From positions 310,001 to 374,000 of the forward strand of contig JAUKTV010000020.1 in NCBI GenBank assembly GCA_030549205.1: a stretch of DNA of 64,000 bases. The letters are read 5' to 3'. The notes below the pieces were generated by a model that saw nothing but the letters and a program-made list of their open reading frames with translations, searched no databases and was not told where the DNA came from. Positions 11,477 to 22,998 of the stretch are shown one piece after another. Position numbers and translations under genes: made by a program. The stretch comes from Apiosordaria backusii (lineage: Eukaryota; Ascomycota; Sordariomycetes; Sordariales; Lasiosphaeriaceae). The first letter of the stretch is position 1. The number at the start of each line of letters is the position of its first letter.

Positions 11477-12974
11477 ATGGAAGCACCTAGCCGTCCTGAT
11501 GACAGCTCACCGGTCTACTCGTCGTTTTCTACCTCTCAAAAACGCTTCATCATCACCTTCGCAGCCCTTGCGGGATGGTTTTCCAGCATCAGCAGCTTCA
11601 TTTACTTCCCTGCCATCCCTTTTTTAGTTTCAGATCTCCAAGTAAGCGTGCAGCAAGTGAATTTGACTGTCACATCCTACCTCATCATGTCCGGCATATT
11701 TCCCTCCATCGTGGGCAGTGCAGCCGATCGGTTCGGACGAAGACCTGTATTCCTGCTTTCTCTGGCCATATATGTCTGCGCCAACATTGGTCTTGGCTTG
11801 CAATCCTCCTTTGGCTGGCTCTTTGGTCTGAGAATGTTACAAAGTGCAGGGATATCTGGCACGTTTTCCATTGCGTATGGTGTGGTTGGCGATTTGTTCA
11901 CGCCGGCTGAGCGAGGGGGGTATTCCGGGGTTATTTCATTTTTGTGGGTTCCCAAGCGGTTCTATGGTTGAATGCGACTGACAATATGATAGCCTCAACA
12001 CACCGCCAAGTATCGGTCCAATCATCAGCGGACTTCTCTTACTGCGCTGGACCTGGAGATCAATATTTTGGTTACTTGCTGTGTCGTCAGCCTTTGTCCT
12101 CATCCTCATGCTGTTATTCCTACCAGAAACAGCAAGGGGTATTGTAGTCAATGGAAGCACAAAGCCTCGACGCCGATATAACAGACCTTTCATTAACCAT
12201 CTCATACCACCGCAGCGCCAAATTGAGGCCACGGTTGAGACGGACAAAAAGAGCCTGGATATTCTGAACCCCTTCGCCGCGCTGAGACTGCTCTCCCGTC
12301 CGTCAACAGCCATTAGCTGTCTGACATACGGTATCAACTACAGTGTGTACTCCTGCCTTCAAGCATCTTTATCCACAATATTTGTTGAACGTTATGGAGT
12401 TTCAGGGTTTGTTGCCGGCGTAATATACATTCCCTTTGGCGTGGGCTGCGCCTTGAGTGCTTACACTACGGGAAAACTGCTTGATATCACCTACCGCCAG
12501 ACGGCAGCTAAGCAGGGCATTGTTATCACGAAAGGGAAAGCCAACGACCTCACCGTCTTTCCTATCGAACGAGCAAGGCTGAGGTTCATCATCTTTAGTA
12601 CTGTATCAAGCGCGGCGCTGGTGATGGGGCATGGCTGGGCATTAGAATGTACAGCATCGCTGGCAGTTCCGTTGGTCTTGCAGTTTCTTACGGGCGTGTC
12701 TATTCAAATGATATTCACTTCTTTGAACACACTGCTTGTTGATGTGCACCAAGAACGCCCTTCAACGGCTCAAGCAGCAAATAATTTTGTTAGGTGTGAG
12801 ATGGCAGCAGGGTGTTTAGCCAGTCTTGACGCATTGTTACAGAGCGTCGGGCCAGGTTGGACTTTTGTAGCATATGGAACCGCAGTCATGTTGGAGTTTC
12901 TATTACTGGGGTTGCTGTGGGTGAAGGGAATGCAGTGGAGACAAGCACGGGTGAGAACTGATGGAGCTATTTGA
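11477..12974 (+). CDS. MFS transporter, DHA1 drug:H+ antiporter type
   Basis: Twelve-helix major facilitator of about 482 aa in two exons (11477-11943, 11993-12974). The 49-nt intron has a GTGGGT donor, a CTGAC branch site and a TAG acceptor, and it rebuilds the TM5 region with SIGPIISGLLLLRWTWRSIFW, the DHA1 motif C area. Loop 2-3 carries the A-type motif GSAADRFGRRPVF. The N-terminus is short and polar, as in QDR/DHA1 exporters such as yeast Aqr1/Qdr. A long central loop (KPRRRYNRPFINHL...) separates the two six-helix halves. It lies directly downstream of the IDO-like gene on the same strand, so it may move an indole or kynurenine-type metabolite; that link is inference only. Confidence 0.87.
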
Positions 12975-13017
12975 GCTTTGACACAAGAGCAAGACAGTGA
13001 ATTCGACAATGACGGAG

Positions 13018-14105
13018 CTACCAGTCGCTGGAGTATTTATTGATCAGCCAATGCAACTCGTTCAGGGCCCGGTTTCTCGTCACTGAACCCGGAAAATGGG
13101 CAGAGTTGATGAGAAGCGTCTCGATGGAATACAACCGATTCCTATCGTCGTACTCTTCAATCGGTTCGCTGGGCTCAAAATTCTTGAAGTACTCATCCCG
13201 ATACGCTTCATCAAACATCTGGTGGTGCTCGCAACGCCATATGCCGACTTCCTTTTCGTGGTGGGCGTAATAGGTGCAGGCGTCATAAATGTAAATCTCT
13301 CCGGTTTGGACATCAGTGCCAATGTTGGACTCCCATAGATCACCGTGAATGAGACATGGCTTGATGGTTCGTCCCTCGGCGGTAAGCGGGTCTAACAGGC
13401 GAGGGATGAGCTTGTCAAGGCAGATCTGCATCGCATCGTCGAGCTCCTTCCATAAACCATTGACCTCTACATCTAGCTTGTAGACATCATGAATCAACCT
13501 CGTGAAAAACGATGTCCAGTTGCTGTCCCAAGTTGTGTTGAGAGGCAACTTCCCGTCAAAGGTAACGCAGTGAAATCCAAATTGACCCGTTGGCGACTCG
13601 CTCTTGCGGTGGAGCTCAGCCAGCTTTTCGCCCAGACGAACAGGATCAGGAAGTTCATGGTCAATTGGAAGATAATCGCAGATGAAGAAGTGAGCGTCTT
13701 GATCCCGACACTTTCCGTAGCCGTGGGGCTGGGGTGCAATGCTAGGGAGAGTTTGGTAGATCTCGGACATGGACATGTATTCGCCCAGGACACGTTCGGC
13801 CCCATCATCCGCTCTCAGCAACTACGAGGTTTTGTAAGCTCGTAGCTAGTATTAGATAGGTAATGGAGATGCTGTACCTTGAGAAAGAAAGCCTTTTTAG
13901 TCCCGTCTGGAGTTTCTGTGTCGACACGAGCAGTGGAAGCCCAACTGGATGTTCCATATCGCTCCACAGCCAGCACTCTGCTGTGCGAAGGAAGTGCTGT
14001 GTGCATGAGTTTGTCAGCTTGACATGCGAAGAAATGCAAGCAATTTGACTTACCTTGGATAACTGCGGTATCCAACTGAGGTGATTTGTCGTCCATTGAT
14101 AACAT
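13018..14105 (-). CDS. Fructosamine/ketosamine-3-kinase-like protein
   Basis: Small-molecule kinase of the FN3K family (PF03881, aminoglycoside-phosphotransferase fold). Characterised members phosphorylate fructosamine or ribulosamine adducts on glycated proteins. Three exons on the minus strand (14105-14054, 13996-13878, 13821-13018) give 324 aa. Introns have GTAAGT and GTACAG donors and compatible phases. Visible motifs: VERYGTSSWAS with the nearby FFLK lysine for ATP binding, GQFGFHCVTFDG and NTTWDSNW, the catalytic loop HGDLWESNIG at about residue 216, and YDACTYYAHHEKEVGIWR, all FN3K hallmarks. It ends 43 bases from the convergent MFS gene. An upstream in-frame ATG at 14315 would add ~70 residues of non-family sequence, so the ATG at 14105 is preferred (14096 also possible). 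Confidence 0.88.
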
Positions 14106-14439
14106 GTTCGTGAGACCGGGTAGCTGAGGGAGGTTGGAAAAAGTCTGAGAGAACAGAACAAAGCCTGGCCATTGCGAGGGTTGGTAAATGCACCAGGACG
14201 GAGGCGGGGTCATTTGGGGGCCATCCAGTTTGGTTTCAAGAAGCAAGGGTAGCAAGGGGGGCTGCGGGACAAGATAGTGTTGGCTGCAGGTGCTTGAGAG
14301 AGGGGTGGTGCGCATGCAATTCCCGGCGAGGGTGATGGGCGGCTAAGAAGGCCCATGTGGAGTAATTTTACTTCACCAAGGAATCACCAACAACACCTAT
14401 TCTGAAGTCGACGTACACAAATGAGAAGAGAAGCCCAGC

Positions 14440-17400
14440 ATGGTAAGACAGACTTTTCAATATCTACCCCTGACCCCTTTTTGGTCATTTACCAGGTACT
14501 TAACTGTTGACCGGGCACTGACGTTGTGAAGTGGAGACGCCTTAAGGTGGGCCGCAGTGCTCGGTCGCAAGACAATGATCCTCTCGATCCGTTCCCTTCT
14601 ATAACTCTACCGATCGAAGAAACGACGCGGCAATCTACGCGCTCTTCAGCACTACCGAAAGACATACCCCGTCACCACTCGTTGCCGGAGCCGACTTTGA
14701 AGGCCGCAACAAGCGGTGACGTGCCTTCGCACCGCTCGTCCGTGTTTGCCAACCCCAATAACGGGCTCTCGTCACAGCACCAGCGACAGCGTTCCCAGGA
14801 CCGAAGAAACGATCCCCTTGGCCTCAGTATACTCTGCACACCACCAGACCGCACGGTAGATATCTTATTCATACATGGGTTGGGGGGAACGAGCCTACGG
14901 ACCTGGTGCTGGGACAGAGACCTGGATTTCTTCTGGCCACAGCTATGGCTGGCCCGCGATCTCCCCACCGCTCGAGTTCTGACGTATGGATACAACACCA
15001 ACTTCTCATCCAAGAAGGAGCAGGCGTCATCCACAATTGGAGATTTTGCCACGGACTTGCTATTTCGCATGAAATATGGAGAAAACACACCCGAACGCAT
15101 GGGACAAGTCCCTATTGTCGTTGTGGCGCACTCGATGGGGGGTCTGGTCTTCAAGAAGGCATTCTCTCAGGGATATTTGAACCCCGAGTACAAGGAAATC
15201 GTTGCAATGATCAAGGCTGTTTTGTTTATGGCAACACCACACCGAGGGACAGACCTAGCCGATACACTGAATAAGCTCCTTTCCAGTTCACTCTTTGGCC
15301 ATTCGCCCAAAGAATACATTACACAATTGTCACGACGAAGTCCCACAATAGATGAGCTTAATGAGACGTTCCGCCACCATGCCTCAAAGCTTTCTATCTT
15401 CTCATTCTACGAAACTCTGACCACTCCAGTAGGACCAAGCTCCGTCCTGATCCTGGATAAAGCGACCTCGATTACTGGATATCCCAATGAGACGCCCACA
15501 CCGCTCATCGCGAACCACCACACAGTGTGCAAGTTCGCCAGCCCGGAAGACCCAAATTACGTGGCAGTGATTGGTGCAATCCGCAGCGTCGCGGGATCAC
15601 CTTCGCTGCCACTTACGAGTTATAGTGATATTGACAGTGATGGGCCGATCCCGGAAGAAGACGTACAGACTCTGTCAGATTTATTGGGAATCACTGGCCC
15701 TCCTGAAGAGGATCTAGTGTCTTCACGTCTAGTGAGAAAGCATGGCACATGCCACCGCTTCTTGCAACACGAAGAGGTTGATGAGTGGATTCGATCGAAT
15801 TCGAGGAAGCTCCTTTGGACTCATGGTCCTCCCGGTAACGGCAAATCGACCACCTCCTCATTTGTTATCGAGCACCTCTTGAGTGACGGGCATAACTGCT
15901 CGTACTTCTTTTTTAAATACCGACAACGCAACAAGTGCACTACTGGCGACATGCTTCGCTCACTTGCCTATCAAACTGCACTTCAACTACCCGCGTTTCG
16001 TCATGGTTTGATCGAGTTAGCCAAATCAGGGGTTCGACTGGCAAAGGTCAATAGTAGCATCGTGTGGGAAAAAGTATTTTCGCGCATATTTGTACCCATA
16101 AACACGAAAAGACAATTTCATTGGGTTATTGATGGGATCGACGAGTCTGAATCGAGCAAGCAGGTGGTCGAGTTTCTTTCTCGTATTGCCGATTTTGAGA
16201 GCACTGTTATGGTGCTTGCGCTTAGCCGACCGCTTGCAAACATTGCCCAGGCGTTTCAGCTTGCACGGAAGAAGGTTCCGGTTCTTGAAATGCCGCTGCC
16301 AGATAATAGCGAGGATATCCGCCTGACGGTGGCTGAGGAGGTGGACTATCTTCTCTCAGAAGATGACTTCAAGCAGGAAGCGGTCAATGAGATTGCCGCT
16401 CGCTCTCACGGGAACTTTCTTTGGGCATCTCTAGTCACAAAGCAGGTGGTCAAATGCCACAGAAAAGACCAAGTCAAGCAGGTCCTTGACTCCACGCCAG
16501 ACGGCATGGACCAGCTGTATGACCGCATGCTGGATGCCATTGTCGCATTGGAGCTCGATGACGACAAAGCGCTTGCAAAGATTCTGTTGACTTGGGCTAT
16601 GCATGCCCAAAGACCTGTCACGGTGGAGCAGTTAGCAGAGATTTACCCGAAAGAGCTCAACTATATCATGGACATCACCCACACCATCAGCCATGTCTGT
16701 GGGCAGTTTGTTGTCGTCGATTCACTGCGGAGGATAACGCTAGTCCACCACTCGGCTCGTGAGTACCTCAAGAGGTCCAAGAAGCGGTGGCCGTTTAACT
16801 TGAACGTGGAATTGGCCAACGAGGAAATTTTTGGAAAATGCCTCATCACTTTATGTGACAAGGGGCTCAGGCGAAAGATCAATATGCTCTCACTCCCGCG
16901 ATTCCTGCCCTATGCCGCAACATCATGGGCGGCCCATCTCGGGGCGTGCTCTTCTGACTCTGACCGGGTACTAGATGCTCTTATTCGTTTCTTCAGCGGG
17001 CCTTTCCCGCTCGCGTGGATACAATATCTCGCTAAAACCACCCATCTTGGTGACTTGTTCGGTGTGTCTCGACAACTAACATCCTATTTGCGCAAACGGA
17101 GAAAGGGCAACGACGAAAGATCACCTCTTCTCCATCGGCTCACTGATTTGGCGCTTATTGAGACATGGGCATTGGATTTGATGAAATTACCACCAAAGTT
17201 CGGCCGCCACTTGACCGAAGCTCCCGAGCTAATTTACAAATGCATCCCTGCTCTGAGCCCGACGGCTTCCATTATTCACCAGAGGTTCAGAAGCAACCCG
17301 GCGGCGACCTTGTCAGTTTCCGGGGTGTCCAACCAGGAGTGGGACGACTGTCTTGCGAGGGTATCGAGCGGCTCAGGCCGAGCATTGCGCCTAGCTTCAT

Positions 17401-19444
17401 CCCCGTCACATCTGGCTGTGGCAAGCGATGTGCCGAAAGGAAGCTTGACAATCTGGGACACTGATCTCTTTCAAGAGCAGCAGACCTTTGTCCTTGATGA
17501 GCATATTTGGGAACTTGCGTTTAACGTCTCCGGATCTCTCCTGGCATGCTATTCCTTCTCAAAGACAACAATTTGGAAGACGGTGGACTGGTCGTTGGAG
17601 CTATCCGTGGAAAACCCTCGGCAAGAACGGGCCATAGAAATAAGCTTTGACGGCAATCATACGCTATTAATGGTGTCAGAACAAAGGAGGGTTTATAAAA
17701 TCACCATTGGCAAGGCGGCGAATGTGTGGGATCAGCTAGACCCTGTCTTGCTCGAAGAGCCCGGTGTTCCACCTGGTACATTTCTCAGCACACCATCGTG
17801 TGTATCATTCAACAGCGACTGTTCTCAGATAGCCGTTGCCTACCGTTCCTTTCCGCTCTCTATTTGGAACATCAACCCCCGGGGATGGTGGCCAGACACC
17901 GAAAGACGCAGCGCCACGGCCAGTCAACAACAAATTCATACACAGGTGACAACAAGGTTGTCTGGCATCCTTCGGGAGCAGAAGTAGTAGGAATATATGG
18001 TCAAATATTCAAATGGTCTCCTTTGGAAGATACATATGAAGAAGTAACCGTCGATCCCTCAGAATCCCGGGACGCAACTCCCCACGGCATTCTTTGCAGC
18101 CCTAGTGGGCGAGTGTTTATCACCATGGATGTGGCCGGTTGCATCAAGATATGGGATTATGCATCCATGTCATTGTTGTATAAGCTCAAGTCCGAGGACC
18201 GAATCAATCAGATCGACTTCAGCCATGACAGTCTTCGATTTTACGACCTACGAGGGTCATATTGCAACATTTGGGAACCAAATTGTTTGCTCAGAATTGC
18301 GGATCTGTCATCGGCAGAGGGAATGGTTAGCGACACAGATAGTGTAGCAGACAGCTTCTGGTCCGACACTGCAGATACTCTGATGACGACAATCTCGTAT
18401 CCAACATCGGAGGCATATTCCGAGAGCAAACCAGCCGTAACTATTATATCGCCAGGTAACACTTCATCAGAGCTTTTGGCTTACGCAACTGCCGACGGAT
18501 CAATCTATGTCTACGATATGATCAGCGATAAACGTCACCAAATTGCCAAGGCAATGTTTAAGATGGCTGTCGTGGGCCTTGTTTGGAGCCCAGATGATGA
18601 GCAATTGGCCTATTTCCTGTCTAATGGAGGGGTAGCCATCATGTCAGTAACCATTTCCAAGAGCGCACAAGTGTCAGTTTCATCCGGAGTTTTATACACC
18701 GAAAAGAAGGCACCTACCGATCGTGGTCGAACTCTTCAAATTGAGTTTGCATCTGATGGCAAACAACTGCTTGTTGTCGGGTCTAGGAAGGCTCAGGTTC
18801 TCTCGGTGCAGGAAAATGAAGTTCGTGTCGTTTTAGAATCTGAAATTCAAGAACCAACGAGCAGAAGATGGAAGCAACACCCTACCCAACCTGGCAACCT
18901 CCTCCACTTTACCGACGATCAAGTTCAGGTCTTTTCTTGGTCAGACCTTCAGGATTATTCGCTTTCATTTCCACTATCTCTTCACCATGCTCTTCCCCTC
19001 TCAACAGCTCCAGCAACCATTGACGCTATCCTCGACAGCCACAATTCCGATCTGATGCTCCTTCGCACCAAGCAAATGCACATGAACCGCCCACGTTATG
19101 GCTTCTTGGTTCTCACAACCCCGAACTTGAACTCGGCACCTATCCGTGCCCTTACCGTCGACGCCGCCTTCATTCCTAACCTTTCTCTTCCCCTAGGCAT
19201 TCTTTCCGGCGGAGAGCTCGTTTTCCTTGACAAACACCTCTGGGTCTGCACAACAAACAAGTCATCTCTACTAGCAACTGTCGAAACAACGGAGAAACAG
19301 GAACTCGATGTAACAAGACATTTCTTTCTGCCTCGTAATTGGGTTACAGATGGAGGACTGAATCTTTGTCGACTGTTGGGGGACGGTACACTGTTGTGCC
19401 CGACGAAGGGGGAGGTCGCTGTTTTAAAGGGGATTGCAAATTGA
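14440..19444 (+). CDS. NOD-like receptor: SesB-type hydrolase, NACHT, WD40; frame broken
   Basis: STAND-class receptor of the fungal NLR family, implicated in non-self recognition and regulated cell death. The first ATG is best placed at 14440-14442, with an intron (14443-14531) directly after it, giving M-WRRLK. Domains in order: a Ser/Arg-rich linker (1-100); an SesB-like alpha/beta-hydrolase with oxyanion HGLGG near residue 116 and nucleophile motif AHSMGG near 200; NACHT with Walker A HGPPGNGKST near 433 and Walker B HWVIDGIDE near 532; a helical arm; and a C-terminal WD40 propeller from ~955 with repeats such as GSLTIWD and GCIKIWDY. The first frame stops at 17987, but WD40 homology continues in another frame from 17876-17884, where a C5G4 run loses register. 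The second frame reads on to a stop at 19442-19444. With the break real, a truncated receptor of ~1150 aa results. Confidence 0.85.
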
Positions 19445-20095
19445 CTTGGGTTCTTTTTGTTGTTAGCATACTCTTTGTCCATGTGTTGGACCTTGAACCG
19501 TTCAGATATCAGCGTTGTACTGACTGGAAGAGCCAGTAATACAAGTTTTCACTACAGATCACTCATATCTTTGCATGTCTGAGAGGAGATATATCGTACA
19601 ATATGCCGACCCTCAACACCAAGCACCAAACGAACACAAATTGGGAATGATCATGGGCCAAACTTCTCGGTGAAATGCAAAGACGCGAATGGGAAGGCGT
19701 TGTGGAAGATTTATAGACTCCACGGTAAGGTCCTAAGGTATTGTATCATGTTTTATTGCCTAAAAAATAAGTCACCTCTTTGGCTGCTGCACACTGTAGA
19801 CTGCTTCGCCAGAGCCCTAGAAAGTAAAGAGGACAAAGTCCAAGTGCTATGGTACAGAAAAATATCTGCATTACCTACCTATCCAACTTGTTTTGGAGTT
19901 CCGCTGATCATTGATCTCTTTGCTGTTTATATAGGTAAACATGACTGAACTACTGACTCTCGGAACCCTGGAAGAATGTAAAGGCCCTGAATGAACCACT
20001 GAACCTCGGAGATATGGACCCATCTCAAAACATCATCCTCATCGACCACATAGTGGTAGAAGAACCTGTTGTCCGAATACGCTAGAACGCCCTAA
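19445..20095. other. Intergenic region, convergent 3' ends
   Basis: About 650 bases between the NLR gene and the HD-domain gene, which face each other. Short open frames here have no recognisable domain. Nothing else seen. Confidence 0.4.
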
Positions 20096-21019
20096 TCATT
20101 TTTTGTTGTGGGCCTGACTTGCATTAAGCCCAACAGAGGCCAACACCCTATCAATGCCTCGATGTCCCACAGCTGAATAACCAGGCACAAACAGCTCCCC
20201 ATACGGTTGCATGAATGTATCTGTAATGATTCCAATCAAGCACGTTAGCATTGATTCAACCTCTTAAGCCACACCACCTCGGCCTCTCTGCTAAACAGAG
20301 AAAGATAATAGCTCACCATAAGTACTCAAAGGCTTATGCCTACAGTACCATGTAATGCCCTCCAACACCATCTTCCCCTGCCCAGCATTCCCTCCCTGCG
20401 GTTTAGGAAACTCCCTCAACACACCATCATACTCCTCCCTCGTAACCCCATGTCTCGGGCCCTTCTCCCATGAAAAGTCCAAGTCATTTCCCCAATAAAT
20501 AGCAACCACATCTGGCTCTTTGTACAGAGCAAACTTGGGTTCGGCATGCAAAGCAATAGCGTCCCACACCAACTGCACGCGTCTTTCATCCCATTTTGCA
20601 CCGTCGGGGTGGGAGCGGATGAAATCTCTAGCCGCAAAAGCGCCATCAACTTCAAACCTACGGTCAAGTGTAACAAATGGGGAGTCAAGACTGTGGTTCG
20701 CGCCGAGGTCGTGTAGCATCAGGCCTATGGCGTGGACCTCTTCGTCGACGAGGGCGCGTAAGGTGGCGTTGTGGTCTAACAGCAACGTGCCAAAGAGCCA
20801 GGACCGCATGACGTGGTTGTAGAGTTTGTCCGAGGAGTGGGTGCGCACGAAGGCCTGGGCTGCACGAACGATGGGTGTGTCAATAACTGAGACGCCTCCT
20901 AGGGTGCGGCGGGAGAGGGAAGGGGAAGAATAGGGGTGATCAAAGGGTAGCTTCGCGATGGCAATGGTTGGCAGGGAGGCCATCAGGGTGAAGGGATAGA
21001 TCAATTTAGCGAGAAACAT
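20096..21019 (-). CDS. HD-domain hydrolase-like protein with hydrophobic N-terminus
   Basis: Metal-dependent HD-superfamily protein; the fungal relatives include the yeast cyanamide hydratases Ddi2/Ddi3 and many uncharacterised proteins. Two exons on the minus strand (21019-20317, 20220-20096) give about 275 aa. The intron has GTGAGC, a TGCTAAC branch and a TTACAG acceptor. HD features: NHVMRSWLFG (first His), HAIGLMLHDLG (His-Asp pair), and downstream acidic/His residues in LVWDAIALHAEP. Spliced exon 2 gives the usual family C-terminus DTFMQPYGELFVPGY...HRGIDRVL. The first ~23 residues (MFLAKLIYPFTLMASLPTIAIA) resemble a signal peptide, unlike cytosolic Ddi2. Substrate cannot be told from sequence. 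Confidence 0.82.
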
Positions 21020-22998
21020 GGTGAACTGGTATCGAAAGTTTCAACAGGAATTTGCTGCGGTGTTAACATGAACGGTGCGGACAGACTGCTACCTACAGAG
21101 AACGCCTCCACAGAGCTTTTATGTCATGATAGGGTCGCAGTCTCATAGGCCGCCAAGCATCGCAGTTGAAGTGTAGCAAATATGAGCAGGTTTGAGACCG
21201 ATTGCAGTTGTAGTTTTTCATTATTGATTATTCATATTCAGCGCATACAAAAGAATCAGGTACAGAATATTATACCCAGTCCTATATGTTGATGAAGTTC
21301 CGAGCAAAAAGCGATACGACTCGGCAAAAGTGCGAGTCTTCAAACTCCGAACCGCGTCGGAACTTATCACCACGGCAGATCAAGAGAAGACTCCTCATGA
21401 GAAGCCTAGAACGTATGTGTTTGTTCAGAGGCTAATAATGAATGGTATCATCTATAACTTTTGAGCATGAGGCGTTACTAGATTATAGCGTCGACAAAGA
21501 GAGGAGGCAGTGAGATTTTAGCCGGCACAGACGCTGCTGGACCCTGAGCCCCTCGGACAATAGGTCACATGTCAGGCTCGTCACGTAATGAAATTGAGGC
21601 TTCTGAGGCGACCGTTGGTGTCTTTGCGTGGGTATCAATGAAACAGGTCACCTAAAGGATTATCGATGTTTATGCTGGAAGTGGTGGTAATGAGGCTTGA
21701 TTGACTAGGTAGCTAAGAGAATTTGACACAGATGGGATAATAGCTGAATATATGCTCCGTGATCTCCTGCCACCCCTGAATAACTCTGAGACTCAGGTAT
21801 CAATACATTGCTGTCCTGGACCCATGGCCCTACTCTTCAGCAGTTTACACACGTTGTCATCGCGAAGGGTTTTGTAAAGCGCAGTCGTGGTTGTGGGTGC
21901 CGGCCTCACTTGTGGGTACCTAGGTAGGTTTCGGTGGGTACTTTGTGTAAAAACGAAGTTACCCCGTAAGGCGAATGACGAAGGAATAAAAATGTAAGAG
22001 TGTAGTCTCGGATGAGGATCAGCTAACAGTGGATATATTGTAGTACCATAGGTACCTATGTATATCTGTTTACAAAGGTGGTAGAAGTAAGGATCAGCAG
22101 AGATGGATCTTCACTTTGCCACTGTGAGAATGCATATGGAGAAGATCTCAACTGCGAACTGGGGAAAATATGATGTCTTGATCCAGGAGCAGACTGGCTG
22201 GGCCAAGAAATATGGCCATTTGTACCTTAGATTTGCCAACCGAATAGCTCATAATAAACCCTTTGCTGGGTCAGCCATGATTACGAAGCACAGCAGAAAG
22301 TACTCCCACGCAACGCGGTTTTCAATAGCCCCAGGTTCTCGATGCTGTTACATATTTCAAGAACATTTGCCGTCGTTACCAGAAACCAGACGCTCGTTAG
22401 GTAGGTGAGTAAGCGCTGCATACCCACACATATACGACAATAGCGAGAGCCAATATCAGGGTTATAAGGTACGCCGCACCAGTGCAGATGGCGTCAACTA
22501 AGCAAGCGCTTTGCGCCATGCTTCATGGAGACACAAAAACGCATGTCTTACTGGACGCGGTGCCTAGATGGCAAAGCCGGAAGCTAATTAAGCCGAACTC
22601 CCCAGCGGCGATGTTCCTACTCGTCTGCACTCAACATTCCAATCGGGGAAAGTTTTGAATGCATCCAGTCTCCACTGCGGGATGTGATGCATGTCACTGT
22701 ATGATGGGGAAGACTCGATCCTCCCATCTTCAGACCATCCACCTTGCTGTAGGATATGTAGGTACCACATGATCTGCAAACAAATATGACGTTTCGAAGT
22801 CCGAGGCCGAGTTCGGGATAGATAGCGTACCACTGCAACTTCAGGCAACGTTGCCTGACCTATACGTGGTTGAGATTCCGTGAAGTACCTACATCCACCT
22901 GAGTACCGGAGTTGGATCAATCACGGTACTCGTAGCATAATCTATTCTAAAAGTCTAACAACAAGATTATCTAAGCATCTATCACCTTTGTCAAGAAT
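21020..22998. other. 2 kb intergenic stretch
   Basis: No supportable gene. Several TAGGTACCTA/GGTAGG-type short motifs occur (for example near 21910 and 22050), a common intergenic texture in these fungi. An open frame at 22103-22408 has no recognisable domain and random-looking composition. Confidence 0.4.

Noticed and set aside
17885..17950. An intron that might explain the NLR frame change
   Set aside because: GTGGCC...CACAG gives the wrong phase for the downstream frame and would remove WD40-like residues; a one-base break fits better.
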